Assembly (NCBI GenBank): GCA_009699315.1
Contig: WLOK01000008.1
Coordinates: 1-34,915, forward strand
DNA length: 34,915 bases
Direction of reading: 5' to 3'
Origin: Actinomycetota bacterium
GTDB taxonomy: Bacteria > Actinomycetota > Actinomycetes > S36-B12
Shown one piece after another: positions 8,901 through 17,165 of this stretch. The position numbers and the translations under genes are program-made. Within the stretch, counting starts at the first letter, position 1. Each line of letters begins with the position of its first letter. A model generated the notes under the pieces. The model was not told where the DNA came from and did no database searches. It was given only the letters and a program-made list of their open reading frames with translations.

Positions 8901-10693
8901 TCGCGAGCATCGCAGAACGCCAACGGCTATTTGAGCTTCCTCGCTCGACGTGGCAGGACTACGACTCAACCGTGATCTCCGAAGGCGGTGGCGTGTATTC
9001 ACGCTCGGCAAAGTCAATCGACTTGAGTGTCGAAGCTCGGCAGATTCTCGGGATCGAGCACAGCGATCCAATGGTTCCCACGGACGTTATTCGTGCAATT
9101 CTCGCCGCGCCCGTAGATTTGCTGTGGAATGGTGGCGTTGGCACGTACGTGCGTTCTCGGCTGGAGTCCGACGCTGATGTGGGGGATAAGTCCAACGACT
9201 CGATTCGCATCTGTGGTCATGAATTGCGCTGCCGAGTGGTTGCTGAAGGGGGAAATCTGGGCTTTACCCAACTGGGCCGAATAGAAGCTGCTCGTGCGGG
9301 TGTTCGTCTCAACACTGATGCGATCGACAATTCGGCGGGCGTGGATACCTCCGACCATGAGGTAAATCTCAAGATCCTGCTTGATGGTGAGGTCCGGGCG
9401 GGACGACTAGACCAAGAGGAGCGAAACGTCCTCCTGCAACTCATGACCGCTGACGTAGCTGAACTCGTCCTAGATGACAACTACCGGCAGAACCTGACGC
9501 TAGGAAACGCTCGGGCGCAGGCGCCTGGACTTCTCGCGGTCCACCAGAGATTCATCCGGCAACTTGAACGTGAGCAGGTACTCAATCGGAGGTTGGAGCG
9601 GCTGCCGGATGACGAGCAAATTGCCGCGCTGCGTGCAGGCGGACTCGGCCTCAGCGGACCCGAACTCGCTGTGCTCCTCGCCTATTCCAAGATTTCGTTA
9701 ACTGCGGCACTTAACGCTTCTGCCATAGCGGACGACCCGTGGTTTGGCTCTGTTCTCGAGAGATATTTCCCCTCGTTGTGTGTGGAGAAATTCGGTCCTC
9801 GACTCGTAGAACACCCACTACGCCGCTCAATTATCTCCACTGTCGCCTGCAACGATCTACTCAACCTCGGCGGCATCAGTTTCGTATTTTTGGTGATGGA
9901 GGAGTCTGGAGCCACTGCCGAAGAGGCTGTTCGAGCCGCGTCGGTGGCAATGTCGGTGTTCGAGATCCCGCAACTGCGCACGGCTATCAACGAACTCGAC
10001 AACCTCGTCCCCACCGCCACTCAGGTGGCGTTGCACCTGGAATTGCGTCGAATGCTGGAGCGATCTACTCGCTGGTTCCTGCAGACACGTGGGGGATCCC
10101 TCAACGTAGGGCAACAGATTAGCGACTTCGCTCCACTCGTACAAACCTATCGAGACCGCGTAGTCGCTGCCTTGCGTGGAAATGAGGCGCTGCGGCTTCA
10201 AGGCAATATCGATGCCTTTATGGACGGGGGTGCACCTGAACCGCTTTCCCGTCGAATTGCATCGCTCCTTGATGTATATACCTTGCTAGATATTCGTGAT
10301 CTGTGCGTGCGTACCGGCGAGACGCCTGACTCCGCGATAGAGCTGTATTTTGCTTTGAGTGAGAGATTTGTCGTGGATCGGATGCTGCTCATGATCACGG
10401 CGCTTCCCCGAGATGACCATTGGAGTTCTCAGGCGCGTCAGGCACTGCGAGTTGACTTGTACGGAGTCCTCGCGGCACTCACCGAATCGGTGAGCCGCTC
10501 CACGAGTACGCAGTTCACATGCGATGAGCGCATTGACTTGTGGGAGGCCGAGCATGCGTCGGGCATCGCACGTACGAGATTGACTCTGGATCAGGTCGTC
10601 GATCAGGGTCCGGATATTGCGACGTTGTCGGTGGCCCTTCGTGTCCTGCGAAATCTTGTGTCTCAGACTGCGACGTCTAACGCACCGAGGTAG
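5945..10693 (+). CDS. gdh: large NAD-specific glutamate dehydrogenase (180-kDa class)
   Basis: 1582 aa; [122 protein letters not shown]; upstream GAGGTG Shine-Dalgarno. Confidence 0.97.
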   Translation: [1582 protein letters not shown]

Positions 10694-12395
10694 ACATTGA
10701 CGCTTCTGCGAGGAAGCCGATGAGCGTCTTTGCTACACCGGGCGTCAGGATCTGCTGCGGATCTACGATGCGTGAGCGACGTACGTAAGAACTCATGTCG
10801 TGGCCGAGGCCAAGTCCGTACAAAAGCACCTGGCCCGAAGACTCGATTGCAGCGGCTACATCAGTGAGGTGCCGGTCAAGGAACTCCTCGCCATTTGTCA
10901 GTGACGTGGCCCCATCCATCGGGCTACCATCGGAGATCAGGATCAACGCACGGTGTGGGACGTCAATGCCCAGCAGTCGTGTGTACGCCCACTCCAACGA
11001 CTCACCGTCGATCCCTTCTCGGAACATGGGGGTCCATAAGAGAGCCGAGATTGATCTACGGGCCCTGCGCCAACTTGTTGTTGCGCTCTTGAAGATGATT
11101 TGGCAAACCTCGTTCAGGCGTCCGGGGTGTGGTGCTCGTCCAGACGTGAGCCAATCCTTGTGCGCGCGCCCGCCGTTCCATGAGCCGGTCGTGAAGCCGA
11201 GCACCTCGGTCACGACGTCTACTTGATCAAGGGCGCGCGTCATTAGGTCGACGAGCGCGGCAACCTGCGGAATATTGGCCTTCATCGAGCCGGAGCAGTC
11301 AATGAGGAAGGTCACGGCCGCTTGCGGACGGAATGCATCGACCTCCATGCGGAAGATCAGATCGTCGCCGGGCGAGGTCACAACTCGCGAAAGAAGTCGC
11401 GGGTCGATGCGGCCCTGCTGCTGCTCGGATACCCATTCGGAGTCAAGGGGCGCAGGGAAGAGCGTGAGGACGCTCCGCGCTAGATAGCTCGCGATGCTCC
11501 CTTGCTCGGCGATCAGGGCATCAAGCTCCAACCGGGTTGCGCTTTGCCCGTGCGGGAGCACCAAATCGCCCACGTCAACGGTGCGGTCGTATTCAACGGT
11601 GAAAACGGCGTAGTCCTCGCTGTGCAATGTCCGACTAGCGCCGGCAGCGGCAGGAAGGATCGAGATGTCGTCCATGATGTCTGAACTATCGAACTGCAGC
11701 ATTGCCAGAATCGTTGAAGTGAGTCGCCCAGTGGTGCTTGTGGTGGTAACCGACGATGCGAGCTCGCCGATCGCCTTCGCTATAGCCGCAGCAATGGTGG
11801 CGAAAGCCCCTTGATCGCGGATGTTCGGTCGCAGGTCAACTAGGTGAGGGCCAAGAACCTGATAGATCCCCGCACGAGTCGCCTCAGTGTGGTCATTAGC
11901 GCGTTCCTCGATTGGTTCGCCGAGTATCCGCGATCGACACACATGCATCACTGTGAAGAGCAATAGGCCCAGATCGTTCTCCAGCAGTCCCTCGGCGATG
12001 AACCCATCCGACCAGTCGGCAAACCTATGGTGGAGATTGGACTTCGTACCAGTCTGTGATGCAGGGGCGAGCGCTTCGACGCGAAACTGCTCCAACATTT
12101 CGTAAAGAAGCTCTTCGAAAGCATCCTGCGGTAGGTGTTCTCGATAGACAATAGAGTCAGAATGCATAATCCGTAGCGCGATTCCGTCGCCAGACCCACG
12201 CAGATCTTCCATGTCAGCTGTTGCTGAATCCGGATGAACATGTGGCGCGCGAACTGCGACGGCGCGTCTCCCGGCATGAAGAAGATGCCTACGATAGCGA
12301 ATATCGGACTCCCCGGTCATGGCTCGAACGACAGCGGCCGTGACATCTTCGGCGATCTCCATGTCGAATGGAGATGTCAGATCATGGCCGCTCAC
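10677..12395 (-). CDS. cobT: CobT-like VWA-domain protein (aerobic cobaltochelatase subunit family)
   Basis: VTFLIDCSGSMKANI (MIDAS DxSxS), EVLGFTTGSWNGGRAHKDWL, GRLNEVCQIIFKSATTSWRRARRSI, LISDGSPMDGATSLTNGEEFLDRHL, GLGLGHDMSSYVRRS. Confidence 0.88.
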   Translation of the reverse strand: MSGHDLTSPFDMEIAEDVTAAVVRAMTGESDIRYRRHLLHAGRRAVAVRAPHVHPDSATADMEDLRGSGDGIALRIMHSDSIVYREHLPQDAFEELLYEMLEQFRVEALAPASQTGTKSNLHHRFADWSDGFIAEGLLENDLGLLLFTVMHVCRSRILGEPIEERANDHTEATRAGIYQVLGPHLVDLRPNIRDQGAFATIAAAIAKAIGELASSVTTTSTTGRLTSTILAMLQFDSSDIMDDISILPAAAGASRTLHSEDYAVFTVEYDRTVDVGDLVLPHGQSATRLELDALIAEQGSIASYLARSVLTLFPAPLDSEWVSEQQQGRIDPRLLSRVVTSPGDDLIFRMEVDAFRPQAAVTFLIDCSGSMKANIPQVAALVDLMTRALDQVDVVTEVLGFTTGSWNGGRAHKDWLTSGRAPHPGRLNEVCQIIFKSATTSWRRARRSISALLWTPMFREGIDGESLEWAYTRLLGIDVPHRALILISDGSPMDGATSLTNGEEFLDRHLTDVAAAIESSGQVLLYGLGLGHDMSSYVRRSRIVDPQQILTPGVAKTLIGFLAEASMSTSVR

Positions 12396-12401
12396 AGTGA
12401 C

Positions 12402-13361
12402 CTACGGGAGAAGTTCGGCGTCGAAACAGCGTTGGAAATACTCGGCAACGATGGGCCATTCAGCTTCGTCACACTTATTGACGAACGTCAAACGCAGCGC
12501 AAGGGCGAGATCGCGGAAGATCTCGATGTTCTCCGCCCAGGTGATCACTGTGCGAGGAGACATCAACGTCGATATGTCGCCGACTCGAAATCCTTCGCGG
12601 GTGAGATTGGCGAAGGCGACCATGGATGCCACTCGAGCAAGTCCGGCATCGCTGGCAAGGCTTGGTACTTTCGCCACGACAATCGCTTGCTCATCCTCGG
12701 CCGACAGATAGTTCAACGAGGCCACGATGTCCCAGCGATCGATTTGAGCATGGTTGAGGCGTTGTGTGCCGTGGTAGATCCCCGAGAGATTGCCTAGCCC
12801 TACCGTGTTGGCGGTGGCAAAGAGCCGGAAGTGGGGGTGGGGAGTGATCACTCGGTTCTGATCGAGGAGCGTGAGTTTGCCATCGCGTTCGAGTACGCGC
12901 TGGATCACAAACATAACGTCTGGACGACCTGCGTCGTATTCGTCGAGGACGAGTGCGACTGGGCGCTGAAGAGCCCACGGCAGGATGCCTTCGGCGAATT
13001 CGGTGACCTGCTGGCCATCGCGTACGACGATCGCGTCCTTGCCGATGAAATCGAAACGACTGATCTGGCCGTCGAGGTTTACGCGAATGCAGGGCCAATT
13101 GAGTCGAGCAGCAACCTGTTCGATGTGAGTGGACTTGCCGGTGCCATGTAGACCCTGCACCAACACCCGCCGATTGCGTTGAAAGCCGGCCAAGATGGCC
13201 ATCGTGGTATCTGAGTTGAACTGATAGGTGTCGTCAATCTCAGGCACGTGTGCTTCCCGCACGCTGAAGGCCGGGACGTGCAGATCGGAGTCAATGCCGA
13301 ATACGCGTGCTGAGACCGTGGTGTCTGGTCCGTCAAGAGTCGGTGGGGGAACGGCGCTCAC
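12402..13361 (-). CDS. cobS: CobS-like MoxR-class AAA+ ATPase
   Basis: GLHGTGKSTHIEQVAARLNWPCIRVNLDGQISRFDFIGKDAIV, EGILPWALQRPVALVLDEYDAGRPDVMFVIQRVLERDGKLTLLDQNRVITPHPHFRLFATANTVGLGNLSGIYHGTQ; GTG start at 13361 overlapping the IclR stop (GTGA). Confidence 0.92.
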   Translation of the reverse strand: MSAVPPPTLDGPDTTVSARVFGIDSDLHVPAFSVREAHVPEIDDTYQFNSDTTMAILAGFQRNRRVLVQGLHGTGKSTHIEQVAARLNWPCIRVNLDGQISRFDFIGKDAIVVRDGQQVTEFAEGILPWALQRPVALVLDEYDAGRPDVMFVIQRVLERDGKLTLLDQNRVITPHPHFRLFATANTVGLGNLSGIYHGTQRLNHAQIDRWDIVASLNYLSAEDEQAIVVAKVPSLASDAGLARVASMVAFANLTREGFRVGDISTLMSPRTVITWAENIEIFRDLALALRLTFVNKCDEAEWPIVAEYFQRCFDAELLP

Positions 13362-14188
13362 GCAGTAACCCTCCTGCCTCGGTAGGACGCCTCGCGGCTC
13401 TCCAGTTCGATATCGCGAAGAGCCTCTGCAGCGCGTCGGAGCGCGGGGAGGATGCGATCTGGATCGGAAGCGGAAATTCGCAGAGAAGGCCCTTGAATTG
13501 CGACGCATTGGCTCGAACGGCCCTTGGGTCCGGGTACCAAGACGGCGAAGCAGACGAGGCCGTGAATGAACTCCTCGTTGTCTATTGCCCATCCACGTTT
13601 AACGCTGAGCGTCACCTCATTCTCAAGTTCATCGAAGTCGGTGATTGTTGAATCCGTGAATCGCTCAAGCGGTGCATGTGTGAGGAGTTTGCGTCGCGTT
13701 GTAATAGCGAGTTGGCCGAGCAGAAGTTTTCCGCTTGCCGAACAGTGAATAGGCACTCGCGAACCTGGTCCCAAGTGGAAACGCAGCGGTTCCTGCGTTT
13801 CGACACGGTCGAGGTAGAGAACTTCATCTCCGGAAAGCGTGGTGATGTTGCAGGTCTCCCCGATTTCTTGGACAAGTGAGCGAAGGACGTTGTGCCGTGC
13901 GCCGTGCTGAGTTGCGTTCATCAGCAACGTTTCGGCAAAGGCCCGCAGACGCGGCCCTGTTCCGTAAAGGCGCTTGTCGGTCTGCCGGACAAGCATTCCT
14001 TCGGCGACGAAATTGGTGAGCATGCGATGAAGAGTGGGCTTCGGCAACCCCGTCTCGGACGCGAGCATTTGCAACGAGACGAAGTTGTCCTTGCTCGCGA
14101 TGAGCTCGAGCAAAGAGAACATTCGTAGGACCGGACTCGAGCCGGTAATGGGAGATTCGCGATCTTTGTCCCAAACAGCATCAGCCAT
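13358..14188 (-). CDS. IclR-family transcriptional regulator
   Basis: N-terminal wHTH (LRMFSLLELIASKDNFVSLQMLASETGLPKPTLHRMLTNFVAEGML) and IclR effector domain (VPIHCSASGKLLLGQL, RGWAIDNEEFIHGLVCFAVLV); ATG 14188 preceded by GGAGGA. Confidence 0.93.
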   Translation of the reverse strand: MADAVWDKDRESPITGSSPVLRMFSLLELIASKDNFVSLQMLASETGLPKPTLHRMLTNFVAEGMLVRQTDKRLYGTGPRLRAFAETLLMNATQHGARHNVLRSLVQEIGETCNITTLSGDEVLYLDRVETQEPLRFHLGPGSRVPIHCSASGKLLLGQLAITTRRKLLTHAPLERFTDSTITDFDELENEVTLSVKRGWAIDNEEFIHGLVCFAVLVPGPKGRSSQCVAIQGPSLRISASDPDRILPALRRAAEALRDIELESREASYRGRRVTA

Positions 14189-14232
14189 GGTTCCTCCGTA
14201 ATTCCATTTTGTGGACCTTATCATCTCTTTTT

Positions 14233-14261
14233 TTTATACAAAGTCGTTGACCAGAAGTCAA
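14233..14261 (-). promoter_or_regulatory. near-consensus sigma70-type promoter driving iclR-cobS-cobT
   Basis: Minus strand TTGACT - exactly 17 bp - TATAAA. Confidence 0.65.
14247..14261. promoter_or_regulatory. candidate operator palindrome TTGAC-cagaa-GTCAA overlapping the iclR -35
   Basis: Perfect 5-bp inverted arms with 5-nt spacer, in the iclR/xsc divergent region. Confidence 0.5.
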
Positions 14262-14301
14262 TGTGGCCGTACGTTGTGTTTCGCATCACAGGCCAGCGAG
14301 T

Positions 14302-14330
14302 GTGACGTTGTGCCTGGATATTTATCTAAT
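14302..14330 (+). promoter_or_regulatory. candidate xsc promoter
   Basis: GTGACG - 17 bp - TCTAAT; fits the ATG at 14364 with GGGAG Shine-Dalgarno. Confidence 0.45.
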
Positions 14331-14363
14331 AGTCTACAGGAAATGTGTGGAATGGGAGCAAAG

Positions 14364-16157
14364 ATGTCAGATAGCAGGACGGTCGCGCAGGGTGTCACGA
14401 AAATGACGCCGTCAGAGGCATTCGTCGAGACTCTGGTGTCCTTCGGGGTCACCGACATGTTCGGCATCATGGGATCGGCGTTCATGGACGCCATGGACAT
14501 CTTCGCTCCCGCTGGCATCCGTCTGATCCCAGTTGTCCACGAGCAGGGTGGAGCACACATGGCCGATGGCTACTCGCGCGCCAGTGGTCGGCACGGTGTG
14601 GTCATCGCCCAGAACGGTCCCGGAATCAGCAACTGTGTGACTGCGATCGCTGCAGCCTTTTGGGCGCACTCGCCCGTCGTGATGATCACTCCTGAGTCAG
14701 GCACCATGGGCACTGGCCTTGGTGGATTCCAAGAAGCGCTGCAACTTCCGATGTTCCAGGAGTTCGTGAAGTACGCCGGTCACGTCAATAACAACAAGCG
14801 CATTGCGGAGTTCACCGCTCGTTGTTTCGACCGGGCAATCCGCGACATCGGCCCGACCCAGCTAAATATCCCGCGCGATTTGTTCTACGGCGAAATTGAG
14901 GTGGAGATCCCCAAGCCGCTGCCGGTTGAGCGTGGCGCTGGCGGATCTCATGCTCTCGATGAGGCGGCCAAGATGCTCGCCGAAGCGACCTTCCCCGTCA
15001 TAGTGTCTGGCGGCGGTGTTGTCATGGGTGACGCGGTCGAAGAGTGCAAGGCGCTCGCGGAGCGACTCGGCGCGCCGGTCGTCAACAGCTATCTGCACAA
15101 CGACTCATTCCCCGCCAGCCATCCGCTATGGACCGGGCCGTTGGGCTACCAGGGTTCGAAGGCCGCAATGAAACTCATCGCACAAGCCGACGTCGTTCTC
15201 GCGCTTGGAACCCGTCTTGGGCCGTTCGGCACGCTGCCCCAGCACGGGCTTGATTACTGGCCCAAGAACGCCAAGATCATTCAGGTCGACGCTGACTCCG
15301 ATCAACTTGGCCTAGTCAAGAAGGTCACTCTCGGCATCTGCGGCGATGCCAAAGAGGTCGCGGTCGCACTGACTGAGCGTCTCGCGAACACGACGTTGAA
15401 GTGCGACGCCACTAAGGCCGATCGCGCGACGACCATTAAGGCCGAAAAGGACGCGTGGGAGAAAGAACTCACTGAGTGGATTCACGAGAAGGACCAGTTC
15501 AGCCTCGACATGATCGCCGAGGCGGAGTCGGAGGAAGGTAACTGGCTGCATCCGCGTCAGGTACTGCGCGAGCTCGAAAAAGCCATGCCGCCACGAGTCA
15601 TGGTGTCCACGGACATTGGCAACATCAACGCTGTAGCTAATTCGTACCTGCGCTTCGAAGAGCCACGATCATTCTTCGCGCCGATGAGTTGGGGCAACTG
15701 TGGTTACTCGTTGCCCACGATGATCGGAGCGAAGGCAGCGGCCCAGGACCGTCCTGCAGTTGCCTTTGCAGGTGACGGCGCGTGGGCAATGAGCATGGTG
15801 GAGATTCTCACCGCTGTACGCCACGACATTCCGGTGACGGCGGTAGTGTTCCATAACCGTCAGTGGGGCGCAGAGAAAAAGAATCAGGTCGACTTCTACT
15901 CACGACGTTTCGTTGCTGACGAGTTGATCAACCCTTCCTTCGCAGAGGTTGCTCGCTCAATGGGAGCCGAAGGCATCACCGTGGATCGACTTGAGGATGT
16001 CGGCCCGGCACTGAAGAAGGCGATCGATGCTCAGATGAACGATCGCAAGACGACGGTGATTGAAATTATGTGCACCCGCGAGCTCGGTGATCCATTCCGG
16101 CGCGATGCGCTCAACAAGCCCATCCGGATGCTTGATAAGTACAAGGATTACGTCTGA
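14364..16157 (+). CDS. xsc: sulfoacetaldehyde acetyltransferase
   Basis: ThDP-enzyme with Xsc-specific text: GIMGSAFMDAMDIFAPAGIRLIPVVHEQGGAHMADGYSRASG, NIPRDLFYGEIEVEIP, VFHNRQWGAEKKNQVDFY, IMCTRELGDPFRRDAL; start chosen by SD, alternatives at 14343/14352. Confidence 0.95.
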   Translation: MSDSRTVAQGVTKMTPSEAFVETLVSFGVTDMFGIMGSAFMDAMDIFAPAGIRLIPVVHEQGGAHMADGYSRASGRHGVVIAQNGPGISNCVTAIAAAFWAHSPVVMITPESGTMGTGLGGFQEALQLPMFQEFVKYAGHVNNNKRIAEFTARCFDRAIRDIGPTQLNIPRDLFYGEIEVEIPKPLPVERGAGGSHALDEAAKMLAEATFPVIVSGGGVVMGDAVEECKALAERLGAPVVNSYLHNDSFPASHPLWTGPLGYQGSKAAMKLIAQADVVLALGTRLGPFGTLPQHGLDYWPKNAKIIQVDADSDQLGLVKKVTLGICGDAKEVAVALTERLANTTLKCDATKADRATTIKAEKDAWEKELTEWIHEKDQFSLDMIAEAESEEGNWLHPRQVLRELEKAMPPRVMVSTDIGNINAVANSYLRFEEPRSFFAPMSWGNCGYSLPTMIGAKAAAQDRPAVAFAGDGAWAMSMVEILTAVRHDIPVTAVVFHNRQWGAEKKNQVDFYSRRFVADELINPSFAEVARSMGAEGITVDRLEDVGPALKKAIDAQMNDRKTTVIEIMCTRELGDPFRRDALNKPIRMLDKYKDYV

Positions 16158-16160
16158 GCC

Positions 16161-17165
16161 ATGATGACCACAGCATCGACACATCGTCTGCAGGCGCATT
16201 GGCGTCTGCAGACGATGACGGCTGGGCTGCGAGTCGTTCTCGCTGACGGCGATGATCCGCGTGTACGAGAGGCGGCACCGCACCTTGTCGAATGGGGTAT
16301 CACTCCGCTGCTGGTGACGAGCGATCCGGTTTTCTCTGACGGCGTGCAATCGCTAGATCCACGCGATGTTGCCCCTGGGATTACGCAGGTGCTCGAAGCG
16401 CTGGCTGACACACTTGCGCAGAAGCATGACCTGAGCGCAGCCGAGCGCTCTGCGCTGCTTTGCGACCCACTTAACATTGCTGTGGCCGCGGTCAAAGTTG
16501 GGCTCGTCGACGGCTGTGTCGCTGGTGCATCTCGCCCAAGTGCCGACGTAGCCCGTGCTGCGCTTCGATTAGTGGGCACGGCGCCCGGTGTCAGCACGCT
16601 CAGTAGTTCGTTCATCATGCTCTTGCCGGATGGTCGCGCGCTTGCCTACGGGGACTGTGCCGTAGTGCCCGAGCCAGATGCCGAGCAACTCGCCGAGATT
16701 GCTATCGCGACCGCGGGCACTTTTTCTGACGTGGTGGGCGAGGAGCCCGTCGTTGCGATGTTGTCGTTTAGCACGAAGGGGAGCGCTGAACATCGCAGCA
16801 TCGAGGTTGTTCGTGAGGCTACCCGCATTGTGCGCAAACAGTGTCCGGAGCTTGCCATCGACGGTGAACTGCAGTTTGACGCAGCGTTTGTGCCCGGTGT
16901 CGCGGCGGCTAAGGCGCCAGGGTCACCAGCGGCTGGGCGCGCCAATGTTTTCATTTTTCCGAATTTGGCAGCGGGAAACATCGCCTACAAGATCACCGAG
17001 CGACTCGCAGGCGCAGATGCGTTTGGTCCCCTCTTTCAGGGGTTGGCGGGTGCTGTTAATGATTTATCTCGTGGTTGCAGCGCCGAGGACATTCTTAACA
17101 TTTCGGTAATAACGAGTGTGCAGGCTGCACAACACGTGGATCATGCCACAGCAGGAGGTGCATGA
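16161..17165 (+). CDS. pta: phosphate acetyltransferase
   Basis: LADGDDPRVREAAPHLVEWGI, DGCVAGASRPSADVARAALRLVG, SAEDILNISVITSVQA; directly downstream of xsc; alternative ATG at 16215. Confidence 0.92.
   Translation: MMTTASTHRLQAHWRLQTMTAGLRVVLADGDDPRVREAAPHLVEWGITPLLVTSDPVFSDGVQSLDPRDVAPGITQVLEALADTLAQKHDLSAAERSALLCDPLNIAVAAVKVGLVDGCVAGASRPSADVARAALRLVGTAPGVSTLSSSFIMLLPDGRALAYGDCAVVPEPDAEQLAEIAIATAGTFSDVVGEEPVVAMLSFSTKGSAEHRSIEVVREATRIVRKQCPELAIDGELQFDAAFVPGVAAAKAPGSPAAGRANVFIFPNLAAGNIAYKITERLAGADAFGPLFQGLAGAVNDLSRGCSAEDILNISVITSVQAAQHVDHATAGGA
16182..16217 (+). repeat. near-perfect 16-bp hairpin with AUUG loop at the 5' end of pta
   Basis: CATCGTCTGCAG-gCGC-ATTG-GCGt-CTGCAGACGATG; 12-bp perfect arms, one G-U, then 3 further G-C pairs. 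Confidence 0.85.

Noticed and set aside
12402-13592. N-terminal extension of CobS ORF up to 13592
   Set aside because: Arg-rich text overlaps the IclR coding region; GTG at 13361 overlapping the IclR stop is the sensible start
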